Shown piece by piece: positions 1-5,425 of a stretch of DNA of 6,043 nucleotides. This DNA is from Gracilibacteraceae bacterium (GTDB lineage Bacteria > Bacillota > Desulfitobacteriia > Desulfitobacteriales > Syntrophobotulaceae), in contig JAISQG010000252.1 of the NCBI GenBank assembly GCA_031274335.1, positions 1 to 6,043 of the forward strand. The letters are read 5' to 3'. A program made the position numbers and the translations under genes. The first letter of the stretch is position 1. Each line of letters begins with the position of its first letter. The notes beneath the pieces are model-generated. The model did not search any database. It was given only the letters and a program-made list of their open reading frames with translations, and was not told the DNA's origin.

Positions 1-903
1 CCAAAGAACGCGTGGTCTGACCGCGTCCCCGCCCGCGGGGACGCATTTACCGGCATCCGCCTCAGCCGCCGCCGCGACATTCCGTTTTTGCGGCGGATAT
101 ACCGCAAAAGTTTCGGGGACGGACAAAAAAGCGAGGATTTGCTGTTCGGCGAGCTATACGGCGAAGATAATTGCTATGTGCTCACGCGCTTCGGCTTTCC
201 GGCTGCTATGGCTTTCGTCCTGCCGGTGAGCGTCAGGGGAGAGGGGAAGGAGTGGCACGGGTGCTATCTCTACGCGGTGGCCACGCATCCCGGGCAGCGG
301 GGCAAAGGCTTCGGTTCGCGTCTCATATCGCGGATTCACGCGGATGCGGAAGCGCGGGGCTTGGATTTTGCCCTGCTCGTGCCTGCGACGCCTGAGTTGT
401 TCGGATTTTATGCTCGCTTGGGCTATGAGAGCGCAGGCCGGATTTGCCGTTACGAGTATGTCTCTTTCGCGCCGTTGACGGACCGGCCGGAAGTAATCCA
501 TATTTCCGGCGATTGGTACGGCATGGCCAGAGAGCGCATGTTGCGCGGTCAAATTCATCTGGTGTGGCAGGAACAGCTTCTTATGTATCAGAGCAAAATG
601 CTCTCCCTTTTCGGAGGAGGATTTTGCCTGTTGCGGGAAAACGGGGCAGATATCGGCTGCGCGGCCATATCGCGGGCCGGCGGGGCGCTGGATGTCCAGG
701 AAATCCTTGTGCCGCCCGGCAGATTGAGCGCGTCGCTCGCGGCCTTGGCCGCTCATTACGGCGCCGGGCGCGTCAATGTGCGCCTGGAAGCCGCCCGGGG
801 TGAGGGAATGGGCATCCAGGCGCAAAAACTGGCGGCGGTATGCGCGCCGCCGGCGGCGCGCGCCGCGTTGCAGGAACTGTATGTGGCGCTGGTCATGGAT
901 TAA
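1..903 (+). CDS. GNAT-family N-acetyltransferase, 5' end truncated by window
   Basis: Predicted acetyl-CoA-dependent acyltransferase; the substrate is unknown. The frame is open from base 1, with no in-frame stop and no ATG or GTG before base 88. The first bona fide GNAT strand and helix (IRLSRRRDIPFLRRIY, about bases 55-102) lie across and upstream of the TTG at 88, which also lacks a Shine-Dalgarno. The true start is therefore probably left of the window. The core is clear: a YLYAVATHPG strand, then the acetyl-CoA pyrophosphate loop QRGKGFG (bases 295-315), then LVPATPELFGFYARLGY, the usual fourth strand and Tyr-containing helix. After it lie about 150 residues that could be a second GNAT-like lobe, but no motif there is diagnostic. 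The gene is followed after 24 bases by an MBOAT acyltransferase gene and may share its transcript. The class is fairly certain; the substrate and any link to glycan acetylation are not. Confidence 0.8.
   Translation, partial: PKNAWSDRVPARGDAFTGIRLSRRRDIPFLRRIYRKSFGDGQKSEDLLFGELYGEDNCYVLTRFGFPAAMAFVLPVSVRGEGKEWHGCYLYAVATHPGQRGKGFGSRLISRIHADAEARGLDFALLVPATPELFGFYARLGYESAGRICRYEYVSFAPLTDRPEVIHISGDWYGMARERMLRGQIHLVWQEQLLMYQSKMLSLFGGGFCLLRENGADIGCAAISRAGGALDVQEILVPPGRLSASLAALAAHYGAGRVNVRLEAARGEGMGIQAQKLAAVCAPPAARAALQELYVALVMD
23..44. repeat. Perfect 10-base inverted repeat near left edge
   Basis: GCGTCCCCGC (23-32) and GCGGGGACGC (35-44) are exact reverse complements separated by CC. As RNA this would be a very stable GC stem with a loop of about four bases. 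It is followed by ATTTAC, which is too short a T run for a convincing intrinsic terminator. It lies inside the open frame of the GNAT gene (residues RVPARGDA), so it may be coding sequence, an upstream terminator, or an edge artefact. Confidence 0.6.
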
Positions 904-916
904 GGAATTGAGAAAC

Positions 917-922
917 AGGAGG
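917..922 (+). promoter_or_regulatory. Ribosome binding site of the MBOAT gene
   Basis: A perfect AGGAGG lies five bases before the GTG at 928. This fixes a GTG start for the MBOAT gene, and the resulting N-terminus (MVFSGLPFLFFFLPA) matches the usual start of this family. Confidence 0.85.
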
Positions 923-927
923 AACCC

Positions 928-2316
928 GTGGTTTTTTCCGGCCTGCCGTTTTTATTCTTCTTTCTGCCCGCCGCGCTAGGCCTCTACTATCTCGCGCCGC
1001 GCCGCGCCAAAAACGGGGTGCTTTGTCTCGTCAGCATCGTTTTTTACGCCTGGGGCGAACCGGTTTATGTCACGCTCATGCTTTTTTCCATCATCCTAAA
1101 CTTCTCCTACGGACAGTGGGCGCGGCGGCACGGCCCGCGCCGCCCGGCTCTGTTTCTGACAGTTTGTCTCAATCTCGCGCTGCTTGGTTTTTTCAAATAC
1201 GCCGGGTTTCTGGCGGACAGCGTGAACGCGCTCGGCGCTAATATCCCCGCGCCTGATTTGCCGCTGCCGATAGGCATCTCGTTTTACACGTTCCAGGCGC
1301 TCTCCTATGTGTTTGACGTCCACCGCGGCCGCTGCGCGGCGCAGAGCAGCCTGATTGATTTCGGCTGTTATCTCGCCATGTTTCCGCAGCTTATCGCCGG
1401 CCCGATTGTGCGCTATGTCTCCGTCGCTGAACAATTGCGCGGCCGTAGGGAAACACTCGCGGCTTTCGGCGAAGGCATCCGCCTTTTTGCGCTCGGTCTC
1501 AGCAAAAAAGTCCTTTTAGCCAACCAGATCGGCGTTCTGTGGGAAACCTGCCGCGCCACCCCCTTGGACGATTTGTCGGTCTTGGCCGCCTGGCTCGGCA
1601 TCTGCGCTTTTGCCTGCCAAATATATTTTGATTTCAGCGGTTATTCGGACATGGCTCTCGGGCTGGGGCGCATGTTCGGCTTTTCCTTTCCCCTGAACTT
1701 CCGTTACCCATATATCGCCCGCTCGGTGACCGATTTCTGGCGGCGCTGGCATATGACGCTTTCGGCCTGGTTTCGCGAATACGTCTACATTCCTCTGGGC
1801 GGAAACCGCGTCGCCGCGCCGCGCCATATTTTGAACATCGCCGCCGTCTGGACGCTGACCGGCCTCTGGCATGGCGCCAGCTGGAATTTCGCCCTCTGGG
1901 GAGCATATTTCGGCCTGCTGCTTATTTTGGAAAAATATGTATGGGCACATCTCTTGCAAAAGGCCCCGGTCTGGTTCGGCCATATATACTGCCTGACGGC
2001 TGTCCTCGTCAGCTGGGTGTTTTTCAGTTTTGAATCCGCCGGAGACGCATTGCGCTACCTGGGACTGATGTTCGGGCGCGCCACCGTTTACGCGGATGAT
2101 TTCGCTTTGTACCACATGCTCTCTTTCGGTCCGCTGTTCATCATTTGCGCCATCGGGGCTACACCTATCCCCGCCGGGCTTTGGCGGCGCCTGACTCAGG
2201 GAAGGCCGGGGCTGGCCGGCTGGAGCGGGGCCGCCCTGTCAGCCGGCGCTCTTTTTCTGTGCCTCGCATATATCGTCAGTTCCGCTTACAACCCTTTTCT
2301 TTATTTCCGTTTCTGA
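928..2316 (+). CDS. MBOAT-family membrane O-acyltransferase (AlgI/DltB-like)
   Basis: 462-residue polytopic membrane protein of the membrane-bound O-acyltransferase family. By family knowledge, such proteins pass an acyl (usually acetyl) group from a cytoplasmic donor across the membrane for O-acylation of an extracytoplasmic polysaccharide or wall polymer. The length is typical of AlgI-like proteins. Visible hallmarks are the N-terminus VFSGLPFLFFFLP, a PLPIGISFYTFQALSYVFDV segment, PQLIAGPIVRY, and the reentrant core DFWRRWHMTLSAWFREYVYIPLGG with His275. The near-invariant catalytic-type His315 lies in LTGLWHGASWNF. Many hydrophobic helices are evident. The GTG start is supported by a perfect AGGAGG. 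The partner gene follows after 13 bases. The target polymer cannot be told from this window. There is no sign of alginate genes, so algI would be a misleading symbol. DltB is a relative but less likely, because the neighbour is DHHW rather than DltA/C/D. Confidence 0.93.
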   Translation: MVFSGLPFLFFFLPAALGLYYLAPRRAKNGVLCLVSIVFYAWGEPVYVTLMLFSIILNFSYGQWARRHGPRRPALFLTVCLNLALLGFFKYAGFLADSVNALGANIPAPDLPLPIGISFYTFQALSYVFDVHRGRCAAQSSLIDFGCYLAMFPQLIAGPIVRYVSVAEQLRGRRETLAAFGEGIRLFALGLSKKVLLANQIGVLWETCRATPLDDLSVLAAWLGICAFACQIYFDFSGYSDMALGLGRMFGFSFPLNFRYPYIARSVTDFWRRWHMTLSAWFREYVYIPLGGNRVAAPRHILNIAAVWTLTGLWHGASWNFALWGAYFGLLLILEKYVWAHLLQKAPVWFGHIYCLTAVLVSWVFFSFESAGDALRYLGLMFGRATVYADDFALYHMLSFGPLFIICAIGATPIPAGLWRRLTQGRPGLAGWSGAALSAGALFLCLAYIVSSAYNPFLYFRF

Positions 2317-2329
2317 TGAAAGGACACCG

Positions 2330-3460
2330 ATGAAAGAAAAAGCATCTCTCCGCGCTCTGACAGCCTTTTTTCTCATCTTCCTGCTAGTTCCGCCCGCGGG
2401 TTATCTGCTTTTGGCGGATCAAAGCTTCTCCGAAATGGAAAACCGCTATCTCGCGCAATTACCCGCTCCGCGCCTGACGCGCCTTCTGGACGGCTCGCTC
2501 GCCCGCGGCCTGGAAACTTATCTGGCCGATCAATTCCCGCTCCGCTCTTTTTGGGTGCGGGTCAAGGCGGCGGCGGACGCCGGTCTTGGCAGAAAAGACA
2601 TCGGCGGCGCTTATATCGGTGCGCGGGGGCGCCTGTTTGAAAAAAAAGACCCGCCTGCGCCCGGGCTATTTGCCGAAAATCTCGCTTTGATGGGCGATTT
2701 GGCTGAAAACAGCGGACTGCCCTGTGTTTTTTTGCCTGTTTACAGCGCGGCCGCCTTTTACGCGGAGGATTTGCCCGCGCACGCGCCGCTCCTCGACGAA
2801 CGCCGCTTCATGCGCGAGGCGCTGGATACCTTGCCTCCCGCCGTGGATGTGGTGGACGTCTGGCCTTACCTGGCCGCCGGGAGCGGCGAAGGCGCCGATC
2901 TCTATTTCCGCACCGACCACCATTGGACGCAGGCGGGCGCTTACCGCGCTTTTTTGGCCCTCGCCGCGCGGGGCGGCTGGGAAACGGGGGATTGGCAGCC
3001 ATATGACCCCGGCGCGCCGCCCTTTTTTGGCGCCCTGCATGCCCAGGCGCCTCTCCCTTGGCTGCGCGGCGACGATTTCCTCCTGTGGGAAAACGAGGCG
3101 CTGACGGGCGTTGACGTGCGTTTTGTCGACACGGGCGCAACGGCGCTCTCGCCGTATATCAGCGCCAATTTGGCCAAAAAAGACCTTTATACGGTTTTTC
3201 TCGACGGCAACCACAGCGAGACGATCATCCGCACCGCCGCCGGCAGCGGACGCCGCCTGCTGATCCTAAAAGATTCCTTCGCGCACGCCCTGGCGCCGTT
3301 CCTCCTGCCATATTACGATGAAATAACCCTTATCGACTTGCGCTATTTTCACGAGCCGCTGAGCGAACGTCTGGAGCGCGGAGACTTTACGGAAATTCTT
3401 TTTGTATATAACCTTTCCTGGTTTGCCGGCGACGAAAATTTTCACCGCGCCGCCGAATAA
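2330..3460 (+). CDS. DHHW-family protein, AlgJ/AlgX-like acetylation partner
   Basis: 376-residue protein with a short basic N-terminus and one hydrophobic anchor (about residues 8-28), so most of it should lie outside the membrane. The DHHW motif is intact as Asp196-His197-His198-Trp199 within YFRTDHHWTQAGAYRAF. A candidate nucleophile, Ser316, sits in LLILKDSFAHALAPF. In AlgJ/AlgX a Asp-x-His pair and a later Ser form an SGNH-like triad in a permuted order; the same order here suggests Asp196, His198 and Ser316, which is inference. Other family traits are SEMENRYLAQLP near the start, YLADQFPLRSFW, and the ending EILFVYNLSWFAG. The ATG is preceded by GAAAGGA (2318-2324) at five bases. It lies 13 bases after the MBOAT gene. 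The pair probably performs export and final O-acetylation of a surface glycan. Confidence 0.9.
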   Translation: MKEKASLRALTAFFLIFLLVPPAGYLLLADQSFSEMENRYLAQLPAPRLTRLLDGSLARGLETYLADQFPLRSFWVRVKAAADAGLGRKDIGGAYIGARGRLFEKKDPPAPGLFAENLALMGDLAENSGLPCVFLPVYSAAAFYAEDLPAHAPLLDERRFMREALDTLPPAVDVVDVWPYLAAGSGEGADLYFRTDHHWTQAGAYRAFLALAARGGWETGDWQPYDPGAPPFFGALHAQAPLPWLRGDDFLLWENEALTGVDVRFVDTGATALSPYISANLAKKDLYTVFLDGNHSETIIRTAAGSGRRLLILKDSFAHALAPFLLPYYDEITLIDLRYFHEPLSERLERGDFTEILFVYNLSWFAGDENFHRAAE

Positions 3461-3483
3461 ACACAGGCGCCGGCAGCCGCTTA

Positions 3484-3526
3484 TCCGGCCAAAACAGAGA
3501 TGGCCGTCTCCGGAAATTTTCGTTTT
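3484..3526 (+). terminator. Weak candidate intrinsic terminator after the DHHW gene
   Basis: TCCGG (3484-3488) can pair with CCGGA (3510-3514), with possible inner pairing of GAGA (3497-3500) with TCTC (3507-3510). The hairpin is followed by the T-rich AATTTTCGTTTT. The stem is short, the loop is long and the T tract is interrupted, so it is only a candidate. It is well placed between the end of one operon and the promoter of the next. Confidence 0.25.
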
Positions 3527-3530
3527 GCTA

Positions 3531-3559
3531 TTTACTTGCGCTTCATGTGCTGGTATGAT
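3531..3559 (+). promoter_or_regulatory. Candidate sigma-A-type promoter of the pilin-like operon
   Basis: TTTACT (3531-3536; four of six bases match TTGACA) lies 17 bases before TATGAT (3554-3559; five of six match TATAAT). TGG directly before the -10 makes an extended -10 element. Transcription would begin near 3566, giving a leader of about 48 bases before the ATG at 3615. The position, in the only sizeable intergenic gap and just upstream of a tightly packed four-to-five-gene run, supports it. Confidence 0.6.
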
Positions 3560-3599
3560 AAATAACGGAATCCGCTAAATTATGTGTAACCGCAACGGC

Positions 3600-3605
3600 A
3601 GGAGG
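3600..3605 (+). promoter_or_regulatory. Ribosome binding site deciding the start at 3615
   Basis: A perfect AGGAGG lies nine bases before the ATG at 3615. The upstream in-frame ATG at 3582 has no such site and would place this AGGAGG inside the coding region, so 3615 is preferred. Confidence 0.85.
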
Positions 3606-3614
3606 AACCGACCC

Positions 3615-3965
3615 ATGCGCAACCGTTTCACAAAAGAGCGCGACAGACTGGGTTTTGTCAAAACCTGGGGCATGTCGCTTGTTTTTTTTGCCGGCATCGT
3701 CCTGATCTGCTGGCAAGGTCTCGGCAACATGGACAGGAGCACGGCGGAGGAAAAATTGGAGGCGGCGCGCAAAGCTGTTGTGCAGGCGGCCGTGCATTGT
3801 TACGCCCTAGAGGGGGAATATCCGCCCAATGTGCGTTATTTGCATGACCATTATGGTTTGCGCTTGGACCGGGATTATGTTTATCATTATGAAGCCTTTG
3901 CCTCCAACATCATGCCCGACATCACCGTGCTGCCGAAAAACGGCCCGCTGACGGGAGGGCAGTGA
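3615..3965 (+). CDS. GspG-like pseudopilin-domain membrane protein, non-canonical N-terminus
   Basis: 116-residue protein with a basic N-terminus (MRNRFTKERDR), a single hydrophobic helix (about residues 18-36) and then a soluble domain. The segment after the helix, AARKAVVQAAVHCYALEGEYPP (residues 50-71) followed by YLHDHYGL, resembles the long helix and YP turn of GspG-type major pseudopilins. The ending FASNIMPDITVLP is a distinctive tail. Gly13-Phe14 could mimic a prepilin cleavage site, but the +5 residue is Trp18 rather than Glu, and polar or charged residues occupy +3 and +4. Normal prepilin processing is therefore doubtful and the helix may simply be an anchor. It is the first gene after the promoter and overlaps the next start by one base. 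Real gene: confident. Pseudopilin relationship: inferred from the pattern, not from a search. Confidence 0.8.
   Translation: MRNRFTKERDRLGFVKTWGMSLVFFAGIVLICWQGLGNMDRSTAEEKLEAARKAVVQAAVHCYALEGEYPPNVRYLHDHYGLRLDRDYVYHYEAFASNIMPDITVLPKNGPLTGGQ
3953..3959 (+). promoter_or_regulatory. Ribosome binding site deciding the start at 3965
   Basis: GGGAGGG ends five bases before the ATG at 3965 and only two before the in-frame GTG at 3962. The spacing favours the ATG. The site lies inside the preceding gene, as expected for coupled translation at a TGATG overlap. Confidence 0.75.
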
Positions 3966-4435
3966 TGGAGCGCCGCGGGCATCTGACGGACGTGCTGTTC
4001 CTGCTTGCTCTTTTCGGAGTACTGGCGGCGTCGTCTCTCTTTGTCGTCATGACGGGCGCCAATGTATACCGGCACACCGTGACGCAAATGGATGAGCATT
4101 TCAGCTTGCGCACACCGCTCGCCTATGTGGCGGCCAAAGTGCGGCAGCACGACGCGCAGGGCGCGGTTTACGCGGCGGAGCTGCAAGGGACGCCGGCGCT
4201 GGTGCTGGAGCAGACTTTCGGAGAGGCGGTATATCAGACCTGGATTTATTGCCACGAGGGCGCCGTGAAAGAGGTTTTCCTGGAAAAAGGCGCCGATCTG
4301 GAACTCAGTTACGGCCTGACCATCATGGAAACGCCGGGTTTCCGCCTGGAGCAGACAGAGAGCGGGCTACTGCGCTTCACGGCCACGGACGCCGCCGGGA
4401 GCGAGATGACGCTGGAAATGAGTTTAAGGAGTTAG
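3965..4435 (+). CDS. DUF4860-type membrane protein in pilin-like cassette
   Basis: 156 residues. One hydrophobic helix (about residues 9-31) follows a short MERRGHLTD head; the rest is predicted to be extracytoplasmic. The pattern matches my recollection of the DUF4860 family of Bacillota: a HLTDVLFLLALFGVLA helix, GANVYRHTV, then RTPLAYVAAKVRQHD, and a strand-rich C-terminal half with a short YCHEGAVKEVF repeat-like turn. Function is unknown. Gly5-His6 is followed by Asp9 at what would be +4, a degenerate echo of a prepilin signal lacking Glu at +5. The start overlaps the previous stop as TGATG, so translation is likely coupled. The next gene begins five bases after this stop. DUF4860 assignment is from memory of the family and is good but untested. 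Confidence 0.82.
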   Translation: MERRGHLTDVLFLLALFGVLAASSLFVVMTGANVYRHTVTQMDEHFSLRTPLAYVAAKVRQHDAQGAVYAAELQGTPALVLEQTFGEAVYQTWIYCHEGAVKEVFLEKGADLELSYGLTIMETPGFRLEQTESGLLRFTATDAAGSEMTLEMSLRS

Positions 4436-4439
4436 CCCC

Positions 4440-4895
4440 ATGACCAAATCCCGTTCTTCTTCCAAATCAAGCCTTTTTTTACTGGAAATGATAATAGCCA
4501 TCCTTTTTCTGGCAGTAGCCTCTGCGGTTTGCATGAGGCTTTTTGTGCAGGCGCATGTTTCGGGCGCGGCGAGTGAAAATCTGACGCGGGCGGTTATGGT
4601 CACGCAAAGCCTGGCGGAGAATTTGCGGGCGGCGCCGGCGCCGGAGGAATGGCTGTCCGGCGCGGCGGGAGCGCGAGCCACGGGGCCGGGCGAGTGGGTG
4701 TTTTGCTATGACGAGGATTGGCGGCTTTTGGCGGCGGACGACGCGGAGACGGCGGCTTTTTGGCTCACGGTGCGCCGGGTGGCGGAGCGGGACGGGTTGT
4801 GGCAGGCCGAAGTCGCCGTTTCTCGGCCGGACACAGTGCAGCTTTTTGCCATCACCTGCACCGTGTACGCCACGCCGCAAGAGGGTGCGCTATGA
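4440..4895 (+). CDS. Pilin-like protein with prepilin-type helix, Ser at -1
   Basis: 151-residue protein with a basic, Ser-rich head (MTKSRSSSKSS) and a classic prepilin-like hydrophobic helix LFLLEMIIAILFLAVASAVC (residues 12-31). Glu16 sits at the +5 position, but the -1 residue is Ser11 instead of the usual Gly, so cleavage and methylation by a prepilin peptidase are uncertain. The helix continues into VQAHVSGAASENLTRAVMVTQSLAENLRA, the amphipathic half typical of minor pseudopilins of the GspI/J kind. It is followed by a strand-rich domain (WVFCYDEDWRLL, FWLTVRRV, LWQAEVAV). AAGGAG (4426-4431) lies eight bases before the ATG. The stop overlaps the next start as ATGA, indicating translational coupling. 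Pilin-like nature is fairly sure; an exact minor-pilin role is inference. Confidence 0.85.
   Translation: MTKSRSSSKSSLFLLEMIIAILFLAVASAVCMRLFVQAHVSGAASENLTRAVMVTQSLAENLRAAPAPEEWLSGAAGARATGPGEWVFCYDEDWRLLAADDAETAAFWLTVRRVAERDGLWQAEVAVSRPDTVQLFAITCTVYATPQEGAL
4881..4885 (+). promoter_or_regulatory. Ribosome binding site deciding the start at 4892
   Basis: GAGGG lies six bases before the ATG at 4892. The same frame is open further upstream (from about 4718), but that extension lies within the preceding gene, lacks a ribosome site and reads as low-complexity shadow sequence. The 4892 start puts the hydrophobic helix at the N-terminus. Confidence 0.7.
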
Positions 4896-5422
4896 TTGAA
4901 AAAAAATCGGTCGGAGGGCTGAGTGTCGGCGGTTCTTCCATTTTGGTCATTTTCGTCGTGCTGTCGCTCACGATTTTTGCCGCGCTTTCCTTCATGTCGG
5001 CGCAAGCCGATTTGCGCCTGGCGGAAAAACAGGCGCAAGCGGCGCGCGAATATTACGCGGCGGACAGCGCCGCCACAGAGCGTCTGGCCGAAATCGATGC
5101 TCGCCTGCGCGCGCTCGTTTCCGCCGGCTCGCCGCTCGCGGGCGCGCCATCTTTTGCCCAGGCCGCGGCCGCGGCGCTCGGCGGCATGGAAGGAATCAGC
5201 CTCGAGCTTGATCCGGACCGGACATTGCGCGTGGGCTTTGATATGCCGCTGAACGAGCGCCAGGTTTTGCGCGTCGCTTTGCGCGTGCCGGCCGCGCCCG
5301 GAGAGGAAGCGTGGCCGGCGCCCGAGGGTGAGGGGCGCTATCGCGTCACGGCCTGGCAGGTCGTGAACACAAAAGAATGGGAAGGCGGACAGGATCCGAT
5401 CCTGGTCTGGGACGGGGAGTAA
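4892..5422 (+). CDS. GspK/PilX-like minor pilin-like membrane protein
   Basis: 176 residues from the ATG that overlaps the previous stop. The head MIEKKSVGGLSVGG is followed by a hydrophobic helix SSILVIFVVLSLTIFAALSF (residues 15-34). A polar helix then carries AREYYAADSAATERLAEID (residues 51-69). The YYAADSAA stretch is reminiscent of the Y-x-A-x-S-A-x-E signature after the helix of GspK and PilX-type minor pilins. Gly14-Ser15 could be a cleavage site. The +5 residue is Val19, not Glu; this is also true of true GspK proteins, which cap the pseudopilus tip. The C-terminal half has regular strands (LRVGFDMPL, VLRVALRVP, YRVTAWQVVNT) and ends in ILVWDGE. It is the last member of the four-gene cassette, and pyrK follows after three bases. 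The K-type assignment rests on pattern only. Confidence 0.82.
   Translation: MIEKKSVGGLSVGGSSILVIFVVLSLTIFAALSFMSAQADLRLAEKQAQAAREYYAADSAATERLAEIDARLRALVSAGSPLAGAPSFAQAAAAALGGMEGISLELDPDRTLRVGFDMPLNERQVLRVALRVPAAPGEEAWPAPEGEGRYRVTAWQVVNTKEWEGGQDPILVWDGE
5414..5419 (+). promoter_or_regulatory. Ribosome binding site of pyrK
   Basis: GGGGAG overlaps the end of the preceding gene and lies six bases before the GTG at 5426, supporting a GTG start and translation from the shared transcript. Confidence 0.7.
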
Positions 5423-5425
5423 ACT

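Noticed and set aside
154..825. Long open frame on the - strand opposite the GNAT gene
   Set aside because: It is a codon-bias shadow of a gene with a clear GNAT motif; its translation is Arg/Ala/Pro-rich with no recognisable domain.
88..903. TTG at 88 as the start of the GNAT gene
   Set aside because: No Shine-Dalgarno precedes it and it would delete the first strand and part of the first helix of the GNAT fold, which are clearly encoded upstream in the same frame.
904..927. Possible promoter between the GNAT and MBOAT genes
   Set aside because: The 24-base gap is occupied by the ribosome site, and I see no -35/-10 pair.
1516..2115. Long - strand frame opposite the MBOAT gene
   Set aside because: It lies wholly within a confidently identified MBOAT coding region, and its product is low-complexity with no motif.
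3566..3574. Small palindrome CGGA-A-TCCG at the likely transcription start as an operator
   Set aside because: Four-base arms are too short to separate from chance in GC-rich DNA, and no regulator gene is nearby.
3582..3614. Earlier ATG at 3582 for the GspG-like gene
   Set aside because: It lacks a ribosome site and would translate through the perfect AGGAGG at 3600-3605 that serves the ATG at 3615.
4718..4891. Upstream in-frame extension of the GspK-like gene
   Set aside because: It overlaps the preceding gene by more than 170 bases and gives a non-membrane low-complexity head; the ATGA overlap at 4892 with GAGGG upstream is the better start.
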